Source: Melioribacteraceae bacterium 4301-Me (GTDB lineage Bacteria; Bacteroidota; Ignavibacteria; Ignavibacteriales; Melioribacteraceae). Taken from it: a DNA stretch of 64,000 nt. The stretch is taken from NCBI GenBank assembly GCA_041538185.1, contig JBGORM010000001.1, positions 682,001-746,000 of the forward strand, read 5' to 3'. A program made the position numbers and the translations under genes. The notes beneath the pieces were generated by a model. It was given only the letters and a program-made list of their open reading frames with translations. It was not told where the DNA came from and made no database searches. Below are positions 45,505 to 56,425 of this stretch, piece after piece (the first letter of the stretch is position 1; each line of letters begins with the position of its first letter).

Positions 45505-47134
45505 ATTCCATCTCCTTCAATTGACTAAAATCGTAAGGTTCATGAGTGATAGTAGGAATTTCTTTAAAGTTTTCCATAGGTGGCGGTGAGGGTATATGCC
45601 ATTCTAATGTTACTCCTCCCCATGGGTTGCTAGATGCTTTCGGACCCTTTTTCAATGCATACAAAAGATAACCTGTAATAAAAAATATAGTGCCTACTAA
45701 AATCCATGAGCCAATGGTAGATATTTCTTGAAGATGTGCAAATTTTGGTAAATAATCATAATATCTTCTTGGCATTCCCATGTATCCCATGATGAACTTT
45801 GGGAAATAGAGCATGTTGAACCCGATGAAAAAAGTAATCACAGAGATAGTAGCAAATTTTTTATTATACATTTTACCAAACATTTTGGGGAACCAATAAT
45901 GCATTGCGCCGAAAAATATCGTGCCAGTTCCGCCGAACATCACATAATGAAAATGAGCAACTACAAAGTAAGTATCGGTCAAATGGACATCAGTTGCTAA
46001 CGAACCAAGTACTAGACCCGAAAGTCCACCAATTGAAAAAAGGAAGATAAAATTCATCACCCAAAGAAATGGAACTTGCGGGTCAATAGACCCTTTATAC
46101 ATTGTAGCAACCCAATTGAAAATTTTAACGCCGCTCGGCAAAGCAACAATAAATGTAAGTAAAGAAAAAATCCATGCAGCGGTATCGCTCATACCACTTA
46201 CAAACATATGGTGTGCCCAAACCAAATAGCCCACAAAAGCAATAGCTAAACTAGACATAGCAATTGGTACATAACCAAAAATTGTCCTTCTGCAAAAAGT
46301 TGTTATTATTTCTGATACTACTCCCATAGCAGGCAATATCATTATATACACTGCAGGATGTGAATAAATCCAAAACATATGTTGGTACAGAATTGGGTCA
46401 CCGCCTAATGCCGGGTCAAAAATTCCAACTCCAAATGTTCTTTCTATAACCACTAATAAAATAGTAATTCCAACTACAGGTGTAGCAATAATTTGAATCC
46501 ATGCTGTAGCGTAAGTAGCCCAGACAAATAAAGGCATTTTGAACCAACTCATTCCTGGAGCCCTTAATCTATGCACTGTTGTTACAAAATTTATCCCGGT
46601 TAAAATTGAAGACAGACCAAGTATAAATGCCGCAAACAGTGCCAAGGAAACATTTGTGCCCGTCCTTACACTATATGGAATGTAAAAAGTCCAGCCAGTA
46701 TCGATAGGTCCACCAGGTAAAAACAATGAGACTAAAACTAAAATAGCACCAGTTACATAAATATAATACGATAATAGATTTAATCTTGGGAAGGCAACAT
46801 CTCTTGCCCCTATTTGAATAGGCAAGAAGAAGTTTCCAAATATTGCAGGTAACCCAGGAATTATGAACAAGAATATCATGATTACACCGTGAAGTGTAAA
46901 CAAAGTATTGTAAGTCTGTGCACCCATTATTGTTCTTCCCGGGGTTAGCAGTTCTAAGCGCATTAACAGACCAATAGTTGCACCCACTAAAAAGAAAAAC
47001 GCAATCGTAACTAAATACATTATTCCAATTCTTTTATGGTCTGTTGTTAATAACCAAGATAAAATACCGCTATGCTCGTTGGTGGAAACTTCATAAAAGC
47101 TTTTTTCTGCAATAGCGATAGTTCCATTAGCCAT
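45494..47134 (-). CDS. coxA: Cytochrome c oxidase subunit I (A2-type)
   Basis: Catalytic subunit with heme a, heme a3 and CuB. All six histidine ligands can be placed: FTLHGVIMIFLF for the low-spin heme, WIYSHPAVYIMILP for CuB and the cross-linked tyrosine, VWAHHMFVSGM for CuB, and VAHFHYVMFGG for the two hemes. The YSHPAVY sequence, with no glutamate of the XGHPEV motif, places it in the A2 group known from Rhodothermus marinus caa3. 546 residues, 12 membrane helices. Central gene of the cox part of the run. Confidence 0.97.
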   Translation of the reverse strand: MANGTIAIAEKSFYEVSTNEHSGILSWLLTTDHKRIGIMYLVTIAFFFLVGATIGLLMRLELLTPGRTIMGAQTYNTLFTLHGVIMIFLFIIPGLPAIFGNFFLPIQIGARDVAFPRLNLLSYYIYVTGAILVLVSLFLPGGPIDTGWTFYIPYSVRTGTNVSLALFAAFILGLSSILTGINFVTTVHRLRAPGMSWFKMPLFVWATYATAWIQIIATPVVGITILLVVIERTFGVGIFDPALGGDPILYQHMFWIYSHPAVYIMILPAMGVVSEIITTFCRRTIFGYVPIAMSSLAIAFVGYLVWAHHMFVSGMSDTAAWIFSLLTFIVALPSGVKIFNWVATMYKGSIDPQVPFLWVMNFIFLFSIGGLSGLVLGSLATDVHLTDTYFVVAHFHYVMFGGTGTIFFGAMHYWFPKMFGKMYNKKFATISVITFFIGFNMLYFPKFIMGYMGMPRRYYDYLPKFAHLQEISTIGSWILVGTIFFITGYLLYALKKGPKASSNPWGGVTLEWHIPSPPPMENFKEIPTITHEPYDFSQLKEMEYDK

Positions 47135-47138
47135 TTAT

Positions 47139-47930
47139 TTACAACTCCTTTTCTTCTTTTTTTAATTTTCTTTTTTTTATTGTAAGAATGCCAACAAATA
47201 TTCCTACTGCAATTAACATGATTGAACCAGCAATTCGTGTAGCATTTAATGAATATCTCCTGCCCGCAGGGTCGTAGCTAAAACAAAATTGTAAAACTTT
47301 TGCAATTGTAGGATTAGTTTGACCTGCACCAGCTTCTATTAAAGCCATTTTTAAATCAAAAGGATTAAAATCTATTCCATAGCTGTATCTACAAATTTTC
47401 CCCTTAGGGGAAATAGCTATTACTGTTCCAGCATGTACAAAATTTTTTTCATTTGGTTTAAAATAAAAACCTGCAGCATCAGTAACTTTTTTTATACTAA
47501 TACTATCACCAGTTAAAAAAATCCAATCGCTGTCCGCAAATTGTCTTTTAATAATGTGTAAATAATTAGGTTTCCATTTAGAAGAAATTTTTGGGTTTTC
47601 ATGATGATCAAAGCTCAATGAAATAACCTTAAACTCTTTACCTGGGACCATTTCTATTTTATCTACAGCTTCGGCAAGATTTGCTTGTAACGGGCTGCAA
47701 ATACCAGGGCATTGATAATAAACGAGCGCTAACAACGTAGGTTTATTCAATACTTTTCCTAAGGTTACTGTATCACCTTCAGATGTAACAAACTTTGCAT
47801 CCAAAGGCAAAAAATTACCCAGCTTTTCATCAATACCAATTTCAACATGACTTTTTTGAGCAAATAGGCAAAATTTGTAATGGGAAATTATTATCAGCAA
47901 ATACAAAGCTATTTTATTAAAACCACTCAT
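47139..47930 (-). CDS. SCO1/SenC copper-delivery protein
   Basis: Thioredoxin-like copper chaperone for the CuA site, with a C-terminal membrane helix. The metal/redox motif is YYQCPGICSPLQANLAEAV (CxxxC), and the third ligand is histidine in FVHAGTVIAISPKG. Start chosen at the ATG at 47930; the TTG at 47945 is possible. Adjacent to coxA, matching its role. The C-terminal membrane anchor (IAGSIMLIAVGIFVGIL) is unusual, since most SCO proteins are N-terminally anchored. Confidence 0.9.
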   Translation of the reverse strand: MSGFNKIALYLLIIISHYKFCLFAQKSHVEIGIDEKLGNFLPLDAKFVTSEGDTVTLGKVLNKPTLLALVYYQCPGICSPLQANLAEAVDKIEMVPGKEFKVISLSFDHHENPKISSKWKPNYLHIIKRQFADSDWIFLTGDSISIKKVTDAAGFYFKPNEKNFVHAGTVIAISPKGKICRYSYGIDFNPFDLKMALIEAGAGQTNPTIAKVLQFCFSYDPAGRRYSLNATRIAGSIMLIAVGIFVGILTIKKRKLKKEEKEL

Positions 47931-47951
47931 CTTATTTTCACACAAAAAAAT

Positions 47952-48881
47952 TTAACTTGTAATTTTAACTAAGAATTCAAACAATTTCCTTAGCTTTTCA
48001 GAATCTAATTGAACAATTAGCGGAGAGAAACCTAAATCATTTGGTTCAGATGAAACAGTTGTTACAAACTGTTGAAAATTCTTCCCTAAATCTGCCTTCA
48101 AAAATGATACAAAAACTCTTTTTTTATCAAGTGCAAACTTATTGACCAATAATGCACCTTCATTTTGTGGGCTATCAGACATTTCTTTAATTGCTTGTTC
48201 TGCTTTGAGCAATAAATCTTTATTCTCATTAGAAATTTTTTCTATTGCAACTTCTACTGGAATATTATTGGGTTCTACAATTCCTTTAGATAATTTATAT
48301 GTATTGTCTAAGTCGACAACTTCTTCTTTAGTAATTTTAGGAAAATCTGCAAGTGTTCTTATGTATTGAATTATTGCAATTCTATCTTTTGGTGACAAAT
48401 ATTCATAAGCCACCATACCGCTGTTAGGAATTCCTTCTTGTAAAGTTTTGTACATATCATTAAACTTTCTTCCGTTCACCCATCCATCAGCAGAATGAAA
48501 ATTTCTTGGCTTGGGATTTAATGCCGCTCCAGCAGGTCCATCTCCCTTGCCTTCCGTGCCATGGCAGGAAGCACATGTAGTCTCAAATAATTTTTTACCT
48601 TGTGAAATCAAATCGCTTGTCGGGTTTTCAATTAAATTTAGATCAACAGCGGGCATAACCCCACCTTTTTTGAAAGGTATTTCTTTAATTACTCCGCTGC
48701 TATCAGGTAAAATAACAGGCTGTTCATTAAAAGAAATCTGAGTTAAGTTTTTTACATAAAAAATACCTAAGATTAACAGCACGATTATGAAATAAGGGTA
48801 GACCCAGCCAAATAATCTTATTGGAGTTTTTATTAATTCTTTGAAATTTATTTCATCTTCTATTTTTCTTTTCTGGTTCAT
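47952..48881 (-). CDS. Membrane-anchored monoheme cytochrome c
   Basis: 309 residues with one N-terminal membrane helix (about 28-47). A cytochrome c domain with heme motif CASCHGTEGKGDGPAG near residue 103 and a likely methionine ligand in GIPNSGMVAYEYLSPKDR follows. A C-terminal extension of about 110 residues has no clear domain. Located between actF and sco. It is a candidate electron shuttle between complex III and the oxidase, inferred from position. Confidence 0.85.
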   Translation of the reverse strand: MNQKRKIEDEINFKELIKTPIRLFGWVYPYFIIVLLILGIFYVKNLTQISFNEQPVILPDSSGVIKEIPFKKGGVMPAVDLNLIENPTSDLISQGKKLFETTCASCHGTEGKGDGPAGAALNPKPRNFHSADGWVNGRKFNDMYKTLQEGIPNSGMVAYEYLSPKDRIAIIQYIRTLADFPKITKEEVVDLDNTYKLSKGIVEPNNIPVEVAIEKISNENKDLLLKAEQAIKEMSDSPQNEGALLVNKFALDKKRVFVSFLKADLGKNFQQFVTTVSSEPNDLGFSPLIVQLDSEKLRKLFEFLVKITS

Positions 48882-48893
48882 ATTTTTCCCAAA

Positions 48894-50081
48894 CTATAAT
48901 TTAAAATCAATCCCTCTTTTTAATTTAGGGTCGCCAATTGGGACAAGGTTTATCTTTTTAGAAATCAAAACAAAAAGCATTATTAATAAGCCAAGAGTAA
49001 ATAATGGAAATCCAATTTCAATCCATCCAAAGATTATTCCTTCTTTACTAAAAGTAGGAATAATCATCCAATAAAGATCATAAATATGAGCGAAGAGTAT
49101 CCATATTGAGATAAACAATAATCTTTTTGGGTCCATTTTCGAGGGTTGCGATAACAAAGCAAAATATGGCACTACAAAGTGAACAAAGATTAATCCTATT
49201 GAAACAAATTTCCAATTACCCTCCCATCTTTGCAAAAACCAGAAAGTTTCTTCAGGTAAATTTGCATACCAAATCAATAAAAATTGGGAAAAAGCTATAT
49301 AAGCCCAGAAATTAATGAAAGCAAACATTAACGCACCAAGGCTATAGTAATGGTCGCCACCTAATCCATCGACAAAGTAACCCTTTTCGTTTAGCAAAAC
49401 AATAATTATTGTACTAGCAGCTAAAGCGCACAAGACCGTACCAGCAAAATAATAAACTCCAAAAATAGTTGAATACCAATGGGGCGCTAAACTCATCAGC
49501 CAATCAAAAGAGCTAAATGAAAGGCTAAAAGCAAATATTGGCAAAAATACCGCTGAAATAATGATATTCTTTTTTGTTAATAATTGTTCTTTAGTGAAAT
49601 CCTGCTTTACTGAATTTTTGAATAAAAGTATAAAGAAGAAAATCCAAACAGCAAAAAAAGCAATTGACCTTAGAATAAAAAAGGTAGTATTTAAATACGG
49701 GGCTTTTGCCTCCATTAAAACATCATTTTTAAATGCTTGAGGATGAGTCCATTCAAAAACATTATGCAAATTAAAAAATAATGGAACAGCAAAAATAGGA
49801 ACTATCACTAAAGCGAAGGAAAGAATTTCTGGCACTCGTCTAAATGGTGTACTCCATACCGCGCCGGCTACATATTCAATAGCTATCAAAAATAGAGAAC
49901 CAGCTCCAAGACTAATAAGAAATGTAAGCAAAATGATATTATTGAAAGCAGTTCTTACAGGATTAACAATGTATCCAAATATTATAATTACCAGTCCAAC
50001 AAGAAATAATGTTAAACCTACTATATTAAGTTTTTTTGGCAGTTCTTTTTTATGATATTCTAATGTGAAGGAATTATTCAT
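48894..50081 (-). CDS. actF: Alternative complex III subunit ActF
   Basis: Membrane subunit of 395 residues with about 10 predicted helices, the second quinone-region subunit of ACIII (ActF, related to ActC). Shows LTFLISLGAGSLFLIAIEYV near the start, HNVFEWTHP, and SFDWLMSLAPHWYSTIFGVY, a stretch typical of ActF. Overlaps actDE by four bases, so it is coupled. Confidence 0.9.
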   Translation of the reverse strand: MNNSFTLEYHKKELPKKLNIVGLTLFLVGLVIIIFGYIVNPVRTAFNNIILLTFLISLGAGSLFLIAIEYVAGAVWSTPFRRVPEILSFALVIVPIFAVPLFFNLHNVFEWTHPQAFKNDVLMEAKAPYLNTTFFILRSIAFFAVWIFFFILLFKNSVKQDFTKEQLLTKKNIIISAVFLPIFAFSLSFSSFDWLMSLAPHWYSTIFGVYYFAGTVLCALAASTIIIVLLNEKGYFVDGLGGDHYYSLGALMFAFINFWAYIAFSQFLLIWYANLPEETFWFLQRWEGNWKFVSIGLIFVHFVVPYFALLSQPSKMDPKRLLFISIWILFAHIYDLYWMIIPTFSKEGIIFGWIEIGFPLFTLGLLIMLFVLISKKINLVPIGDPKLKRGIDFKL

Positions 50082-51217
50082 TTTAAGTCAGACTCCTTAG
50101 CATTTAGAGATCTTTGTAACGCTCTTATATATAAAATTACAGCCCATCTTTCCTCAGGGGTTAATTGTGTAGCGTAAGAAGGCATTATATTTTGTCCTTC
50201 AGTAATTACATAAAATATTCTGCCGTCGGACCAATTCCTCACCTTTTCAGAATGTAAACTTGGTGGATTTGGGAATTGTCCTTGCAATCTGCTGTCGCCT
50301 TCTGCATGATAACCATGACATGGACTGCAGTATATATTAAATTTTTGCTCACCTAACTTTAAATTTTCTACTGAAGGTAATAAAGGATTTACCAAATCTT
50401 TAGCTGCTTCATCTGGATTGTTTTTATATAAGAATGGTATTTGCCCGCGTGCAACAGTACCATTCACTGGTTGCCTCATGCCAAAACCGTCAGCAAATAT
50501 TTTACTTGGCTGTTGCGGTATTACCTTCGCTTGTTCATCCATCCAATTAAAAGGAACCATGTACATTAGTTTATTTAATGTGAAGTAAGTTGTAGCACTT
50601 GTGAACAAAGCTACAAGGACTAAAAAGCCGACAAATTTTGGTTCAAGTAGTACATGCTTATAATTTATTTCTTCTTCATTAAAGTATATTGGTGTAATAT
50701 CAGAGGCATTTAAGGACTTCAGTAAAGATTTAACTTCTTCTTCGTTAAACAAAGGGTCATCTGCTTGAATGCTGACCCCATACTTATCAGAAGAAACTTT
50801 CTTCATATAATCTGTTGCATGCAAAGGATGGCTATTGTTAGGCAATTTAAAAAAGATAAACAGCATTACAAGAACTGTAATAACAGAAGCTGAGAGTACA
50901 GTTATTTCAAAAGTTATTGGAATATAGGCTGGAAAAGAGAAAAATGGTTTGCCACCAATAACAAGTTTATAATCAATAGCAGCCATCCAAAACAAAGTTA
51001 ATATAGCAGAAATTGCACCCGACAAACCTAAGACTAAGGAGACATATCCAATCTTAGATGGCTTCAATTTCATTGCTTTCTCCATACCATGTAACGGGTA
51101 TGGAGTATGGATATCGTAATTCTTAAAACCTTTCTCAGCAATTTTTTTAGCTGCATGAATAATTTCATTTGGAGTATTAAAAATTCCAGTGTAACTATAT
51201 AATCTTTTTTCGTTCAT
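50078..51217 (-). CDS. actD: Fused ActD-ActE subunit of alternative complex III
   Basis: 379 residues in two parts. The N-terminal region (about 1-175) matches ActD (DUF3341): YTGIFNTPNEIIHAAKKIAE, YDIHTPYPLHGMEKAM and two membrane helices. The C-terminal half (about 195-379) has one more membrane helix and a monoheme cytochrome c with CSPCHGYHAEG near residue 298 and methionine in GQNIMPSYATQL, as in ActE. In Rhodothermus ActD and ActE are separate, so here they are fused. Overlaps actF by four bases. Confidence 0.88.
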   Translation of the reverse strand: MNEKRLYSYTGIFNTPNEIIHAAKKIAEKGFKNYDIHTPYPLHGMEKAMKLKPSKIGYVSLVLGLSGAISAILTLFWMAAIDYKLVIGGKPFFSFPAYIPITFEITVLSASVITVLVMLFIFFKLPNNSHPLHATDYMKKVSSDKYGVSIQADDPLFNEEEVKSLLKSLNASDITPIYFNEEEINYKHVLLEPKFVGFLVLVALFTSATTYFTLNKLMYMVPFNWMDEQAKVIPQQPSKIFADGFGMRQPVNGTVARGQIPFLYKNNPDEAAKDLVNPLLPSVENLKLGEQKFNIYCSPCHGYHAEGDSRLQGQFPNPPSLHSEKVRNWSDGRIFYVITEGQNIMPSYATQLTPEERWAVILYIRALQRSLNAKESDLK

Positions 51218-51219
51218 TA

Positions 51220-52587
51220 CTAATCAGCCTCATGGGAAGGTTGTGAACCATCTATTACTGCTTTTACCTCAGCAATTGAAACAACAGGCAAAGCTTTTGT
51301 AAATAATAAAATCCAAGTAAAGAAAAAGCCAAAGCTTCCAAGTAAAATTCCTAAATCTACTAAAGTAGGTTTATAATAAGCCCAACTTGAAGGCAAGAAA
51401 TCTCTTGAAAGAGAAGTTATAACAATTACAAATCGTTCAAACCACATCCCAACGTTAACAAGAACAGCAATTACAAACATTGCAGGGATGTTTCTTCTAA
51501 TCTTTCTAATCCAAAATAATTGCGGGAAAATCACATTGCAGCTAAACATAATCCAATAAGCCCACATGTAAGGACCAAAAGCTCTATTAATAAAAGTAAA
51601 AGTTTCTGTAGGGACTCCACTATACCAAGCAATAAAAAATTCCATTATATAAGCATAGCCGACCATAGAACCAGTAACAAGCATTATTTTATTCATTTTT
51701 TCCAGGGTATCAACAGTAATTATATGTTCATAATTGAAAATTTTTCTCACAAAGATTAAAACATTTTGTACCATAGCAAATCCAGAGAAAACAGCTCCAG
51801 CCACAAAGTAAGGCGGGAAAATAGTAGAATGCCAGCCAGGCAAAATTGATACAGCAAAGTCAAAGCTAACTATTGTGTGTACTGAAAGCACAAGAGGAGT
51901 TGCAAAACCAGCTAAAATTAAGTAAACTCTTTCGTAATGCTGCCAATGTCTATTTGAAAATCTCCACCCCAAACTAAAAATTGAATAAACAATTTTCTTA
52001 ATTTTTGTCTTAGCCCTTTCACGTAATACTGCTAAATCCGGAATTAAACCAACATACCAAAAAACTAAAGAAACAGTAAAGTAAGTAGATACTGCAAATA
52101 CGTCCCACAATAAAGGTGATATAAAATTAGGCCATAGTGAATGTTGATTTGGATAAGGGAATAAGTATCCGGCTAACCATGGTCTGCCAACGTGAATCAA
52201 TGGGAAAAGACCAGCTGTCATAACTGCAAAAATTGTCATTCCTTCAGCAAAGCGGGCTATTCCCGTTCTCCATTTTTGCCGCAATAAAAATAATATTGCA
52301 GAAATAAGAGTTCCGGCATGACCAATTCCAACCCAAAAAACAAAATTAATTATTGCAAATCCCCAACCAACCGGATTATTATTGCCCCACAAACCTATTC
52401 CATAATAAAATGTGAAGGCTAAACAGATGACACCTGTAATAAGCATAGTTAGGGTAATAGAAAGAGCAATGTAAAACTTTTTATCTGGCTTTGAATCTAA
52501 TGGTTTAGAAATCAGCTCATCTATTGAACGTAACGGGGGACGTCCTTCAATTACTGATAATTCTTGTGAATAGTCTACTACACTCAC
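51220..52587 (-). CDS. actC: Alternative complex III subunit ActC (NrfD/PsrC-like)
   Basis: Polytopic membrane protein of 455 residues with 10 predicted helices, the quinol-oxidising subunit related to NrfD/PsrC. Shows [37 protein letters not shown] and [20 protein letters not shown]. Start codon GTG with GGAGGAAG upstream. It shares one base with the ActB stop (TAGTG). Confidence 0.92.
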   Translation of the reverse strand: MSVVDYSQELSVIEGRPPLRSIDELISKPLDSKPDKKFYIALSITLTMLITGVICLAFTFYYGIGLWGNNNPVGWGFAIINFVFWVGIGHAGTLISAILFLLRQKWRTGIARFAEGMTIFAVMTAGLFPLIHVGRPWLAGYLFPYPNQHSLWPNFISPLLWDVFAVSTYFTVSLVFWYVGLIPDLAVLRERAKTKIKKIVYSIFSLGWRFSNRHWQHYERVYLILAGFATPLVLSVHTIVSFDFAVSILPGWHSTIFPPYFVAGAVFSGFAMVQNVLIFVRKIFNYEHIITVDTLEKMNKIMLVTGSMVGYAYIMEFFIAWYSGVPTETFTFINRAFGPYMWAYWIMFSCNVIFPQLFWIRKIRRNIPAMFVIAVLVNVGMWFERFVIVITSLSRDFLPSSWAYYKPTLVDLGILLGSFGFFFTWILLFTKALPVVSIAEVKAVIDGSQPSHEAD

Positions 52588-55500
52588 TATACTTCCTCCG
52601 AATGAGTATTTCTTAATTTTGCTATGTAAGTAACATTTGGTTTTATGTTAAGCTCTTCTAAAACATAATAAGCTAAGTCATGCTTTCTGTATTTACTTAC
52701 TACAGAGTTTGGGTCGTTCATATCACCAAATACTATTGCATTAGCAGGGCATGCAGACTGACATGCAGTCTGAACATCACTTCCTTTTAATTCTCTATTT
52801 TCTTTAATAGCATTTTGTCTTGCTTCCATTATTCTCTGAATACAAAAAGTACATTTTTCCATAACGCCACGCGAGCGTACAGTAACTTCGGGATTGTTAA
52901 CTAAGGCAGTTAAGTCATTTTCGTAATAAGCATTTGCAAAATGGTCTCTAAAGTTAAAGAAATTAAATCTTCTTACTTTATATGGACAGTTATTCAAACA
53001 ATACCTTGTACCAACGCATCTGTTATATACCATTTGGTTCAGTCCGTCTGGGCTATGGTTTGTTGCGCTAACTGGACAAACATTTTCGCAGGGTGCGTTA
53101 TCACATTGTTGACAAAGCATTGGTTGAGTACTAACAATTGGGTCATCTGGAGTGCCTGAATAATATCTATCAATTCTCATCCATTGCATTTCACGTCCTA
53201 CTGCAACCTGGTCTTTACCTACGACAGGAATATTATTTTCGACATTACAAGAAGCAACACAAGCCGAACAGCTAGTACATTTATTTAAATCAATTGCCAT
53301 TGCCCATTTTAATCCATTATAAACAACCACTGGATTAGTTATGCTTTCCAGTTCAACTTTTTCTTTATGCAGAAATTCTGGCTCTTTCTGATATTTTAAT
53401 ACAGTACCTTCTCGAATAATTTTTCTTCTAAGGTGAATATCTTTGAGAAACTTATCATCCAGTGAATGATGTTCTTGTGTGGAGACCAACTCATAATTTC
53501 CACCTGCTGAAGTTACTTTTGCATTATTAAACAAGTAAGGTGAATGTTCAAAGTTTTTGCTCATTAAAACTATACCATTAAAACCAACGTTCTTGCCAGC
53601 TTCACCAACTACTGTTCTTCCATATCCTAACTCTATATACACAAATTTGTCTGCACATCCTGGTTGGATCATTGCGGGAATTTTTAGCTTTCTTCCATCA
53701 ACAACAACTTCTAAGAAATCACCATCACCTACTGCTAAATGCTTTGCAGTATCAGGTGAAATCATAGCATAATTATCCCAAGTAACTTTAGTTACCGGGT
53801 GAGGCAATTCCAAGAGCCATCCATTATTTGAAAATCTTCCATCACCTAGAAAATAACTTTCACCCAATTGAACAGTGTAATCGTTGCTTTCAGTAACAGT
53901 ATAATTAAAATCTGAAAAAACTGAGTAGTTAAATTTATTTGGTTTATTAATGTTAAAAGTTAGTTCAACAAAACCAGCCTGTAACGAAGCATACCAAAAA
54001 GCTTCGAAGTTTACACCCGTGTTCTTTCTGTTATAAACAAACTCCTTAAAACTATTCATTAAATATTTATGATAAATGTCATCAGTGTAATTGATTGGCT
54101 CGCTAACCCAGTTCAACAAAACAGCTTCTTTTTGACGAGTATTAAAAATTGGAGCTATAACAGGCTGCTGCAGGCTATAAATACCCTCTCTTGTGTAATA
54201 GTCACCCCAGCTTTCAAGATAATTATTAATTGGTAGAACGTATTTACTTAAATCTGCTGTTTCATTTTCTTGCTCTGTCAACGTAATTACTGTGCTAACT
54301 CTTTTCAATGCATCTTGATAATGTAAATCTGCCGGCAAATGATAGACTGGATTAGTATCAAAGTGAATTACAACGCTAACTTTTCCTTGATTAATAGAAT
54401 TAATCAAGTTAGAAAAATCGGTTAGTGAATTTTGTTTTACATCTACGATGGGATTATCGTAGTCGTAAATATCTTTTGCATTTAATAATTCATTTAATAG
54501 GTTGACAACAATATGTACTTTCTCCGGCAATGTGTTCCCGGCTACTACAATTGCTTTTCCTTTAAAAGAAAATAAATCATCAATAAGATGTTTTATTTTC
54601 TTTTCATCAACTTTATTTTTCTTAGCAAAAGAAAAAATATCGAAGCTGTTCAAATGCGAAAGTACTTCCGAAGGAATGTTGAAGTCACCAGCACCTTTTT
54701 TAATAAATTCATTTAATAAACTCATTGCAAATTCGAACTGCTGGTCTGGTTTTATCCTCAATCTATAATCTGCCATCATTCCAGTAGCTGACATTCTGCC
54801 TTCGGCAACATATAATCTTGTGTAATTTACATCATTTACAAACTCACGATTGGATGAATACTTCCGCATATTTTCAATGAAATTATCTTCATTAACCAAA
54901 AAATCGTTATCGAGACTTAAAATCAATTTAGCTTTATCATATTTAATTGAGGGCATTATTCTTGTCGAGTAGCATTTTTCCCACGCATTAACTTTTGACA
55001 AATTATTTATTAAAGAATAAAAATAAAATTTAGTTGTAGGGTACTTTTTCTTAAAGTCTTCGAATAGTTTTTGTAATGTGGGTGAATAATTAGGTTGAGC
55101 TATTATTGAGATTTCTTTTTGGTCAGCGACAGCAGTTTTTAATGCTTGAACAATTTCAGTATCGATTTTCGACCAGTTTGATTTCCTTTTCAGAATCATT
55201 GGGTCAGATACTCTATCTGGGTCATAAAGATTCAATATACTTGCTTGACCTTTCGCACAAATTTTACCTTGATTAATTGGATGGTCTGGATTGCCGTCTA
55301 ATTTTATTGGTCTGCCTTCACGAGTTTTTATTAAAATACCGCAAGCATTTGGGCATGCATTACAAGTAGAGGCGTAATAATTTGCAGTGCCAGGTAAAAC
55401 ATTTTCAGGTCTATTATTATATGGAATTATTTCACCTTTATCACGATAGTTAGAGCAAGCAGTTGCTGCAAAGGCAGCAGAGGCTGTTAATAATGCAACG

Positions 55501-55649
55501 AACTTCCTTCTTGAAATGCTGTTCATTTCCGAAGGATTAAATTCATCTGTTACGCCGCTTGCAAATTCATTTGATTTTAACTCTAAAACTTTTGGGTCAT
55601 CATAGTAATCGCGTAAACTTTTCCAAAACTCTTTATTTTTATTCTTCAT
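52587..55649 (-). CDS. actB: Alternative complex III subunit ActB (iron-sulfur protein)
   Basis: 1020 residues, the large periplasmic subunit. A Tat-type signal [20 protein letters not shown] with a lipobox-like cysteine lies near residue 65. The middle (about 85-720) is a molybdopterin-oxidoreductase-like domain with [17 protein letters not shown] and CAKG at its start. The last 250 residues carry four ferredoxin-like cysteine clusters: [39 protein letters not shown] and CTFCIQRI, the last with CQSACP. ActB is a fusion of MoCo-type and FeS-type subunits in this enzyme class; the domain is not expected to bind molybdenum. Confidence 0.93.
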   Translation of the reverse strand: MKNKNKEFWKSLRDYYDDPKVLELKSNEFASGVTDEFNPSEMNSISRRKFVALLTASAAFAATACSNYRDKGEIIPYNNRPENVLPGTANYYASTCNACPNACGILIKTREGRPIKLDGNPDHPINQGKICAKGQASILNLYDPDRVSDPMILKRKSNWSKIDTEIVQALKTAVADQKEISIIAQPNYSPTLQKLFEDFKKKYPTTKFYFYSLINNLSKVNAWEKCYSTRIMPSIKYDKAKLILSLDNDFLVNEDNFIENMRKYSSNREFVNDVNYTRLYVAEGRMSATGMMADYRLRIKPDQQFEFAMSLLNEFIKKGAGDFNIPSEVLSHLNSFDIFSFAKKNKVDEKKIKHLIDDLFSFKGKAIVVAGNTLPEKVHIVVNLLNELLNAKDIYDYDNPIVDVKQNSLTDFSNLINSINQGKVSVVIHFDTNPVYHLPADLHYQDALKRVSTVITLTEQENETADLSKYVLPINNYLESWGDYYTREGIYSLQQPVIAPIFNTRQKEAVLLNWVSEPINYTDDIYHKYLMNSFKEFVYNRKNTGVNFEAFWYASLQAGFVELTFNINKPNKFNYSVFSDFNYTVTESNDYTVQLGESYFLGDGRFSNNGWLLELPHPVTKVTWDNYAMISPDTAKHLAVGDGDFLEVVVDGRKLKIPAMIQPGCADKFVYIELGYGRTVVGEAGKNVGFNGIVLMSKNFEHSPYLFNNAKVTSAGGNYELVSTQEHHSLDDKFLKDIHLRRKIIREGTVLKYQKEPEFLHKEKVELESITNPVVVYNGLKWAMAIDLNKCTSCSACVASCNVENNIPVVGKDQVAVGREMQWMRIDRYYSGTPDDPIVSTQPMLCQQCDNAPCENVCPVSATNHSPDGLNQMVYNRCVGTRYCLNNCPYKVRRFNFFNFRDHFANAYYENDLTALVNNPEVTVRSRGVMEKCTFCIQRIMEARQNAIKENRELKGSDVQTACQSACPANAIVFGDMNDPNSVVSKYRKHDLAYYVLEELNIKPNVTYIAKLRNTHSEEV

Positions 55650-55650
55650 C

Positions 55651-55845
55651 TTAAACCTTTTTATTTCTCATTACAGCATTTGGGTGAATATTAATCTTTA
55701 TTTTACTTGTTTTGTTTTTCATTAAAGGATTACTTTTTTTGCTAAAAATTTTGATTGGCAAAAAAGAGAGCAACAATGTAGTTAATGAACCAATCACTAA
55801 AGAAATTAAAAATTTTTTTCGTGAAATAATTTTGTTTTCATCCAT
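55651..55845 (-). CDS. Small membrane-anchored protein in act locus
   Basis: 64-residue protein between actA and actB. N-terminal ISRKKFLISLVIGSLTTLLL is a twin-basic start followed by a hydrophobic helix, then a basic tail KNKTSKIKINIHPNAVMRN. I do not recognise it. Starting at the ATG at 55845 gives an AAGAGAAAAG-type site upstream and leaves 10 bases after the actA stop. The frame from 55872 would overlap actA. It may be the remnant of a Tat-dependent iron-sulfur protein or a small ACIII assembly factor; both are guesses. Confidence 0.55.
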   Translation of the reverse strand: MDENKIISRKKFLISLVIGSLTTLLLSFLPIKIFSKKSNPLMKNKTSKIKINIHPNAVMRNKKV

Positions 55846-55855
55846 AACTTTTCTC

Positions 55856-56425
55856 TTATCTATGACAAGCAAAACAATTTTCAGGACCTTTTTTTACATT
55901 AGTTAAGTAAGGTAAAAATTTTTGTGGCTCACGATGGCAATCTAAACAAGCTGTCATTGTAAAACTTTTTACCTGCTTAATCACATCCATAGCTTTAACA
56001 TTGCCGTGACAAGTTTCGCATTGGATTCCCTTATTAACATGAACGCTATGATTAAAATAAGCATACTCAGGTACTTTATGCACTCTTTTCCACGGAATTG
56101 GTTTACCTTCCTTATAATAAGTAGTCAGCTTTATAATTTCCGGTCTATCTTTTCTAGCAATTGTATGACAGTTCATGCAAATATTTACTGATGGAACTAA
56201 AGCTGCCCTTCCTTTAGTAACACCTGTATGACAGTATTGGCAATCAATCGACATTGTACCGGCGTGGAGTTTATGTGAAAATTGAATTGGTTGAACTGGT
56301 GCATAACCAACGCTGTCTCTTTCTGCACGCGAAATGTAAAATGTAAGCATAAATGAAATTACAATTACAAACAAAGTTAATGGAAGGCGAATTTTAAGAG
56401 CGTAATCTAGAACCGTATTTTTCAT
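55856..56425 (-). CDS. actA: Alternative complex III pentaheme cytochrome ActA
   Basis: Anchored pentaheme cytochrome c, first subunit of ACIII. One N-terminal membrane helix (about 13-32) and five CxxCH motifs: CQYCH, CMNCH, CETCH, CLDCH and CFACH. Several further histidines (FSHKLHAG, FNHSVHVNKG) are suited to bis-histidine ligation. 189 residues, close to the family length. ATG at 56425 preferred over TTG at 56431. First gene of the run; about 200 bases without a gene separate it from ispB-like downstream neighbours. Confidence 0.93.
   Translation of the reverse strand: MKNTVLDYALKIRLPLTLFVIVISFMLTFYISRAERDSVGYAPVQPIQFSHKLHAGTMSIDCQYCHTGVTKGRAALVPSVNICMNCHTIARKDRPEIIKLTTYYKEGKPIPWKRVHKVPEYAYFNHSVHVNKGIQCETCHGNVKAMDVIKQVKSFTMTACLDCHREPQKFLPYLTNVKKGPENCFACHR

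Noticed and set aside
52587..55649. Functional molybdenum oxidoreductase
   Set aside because: The neighbourhood and the C-terminal iron-sulfur clusters identify it as ActB, whose MoCo-like domain does not bind molybdenum in characterised complexes.
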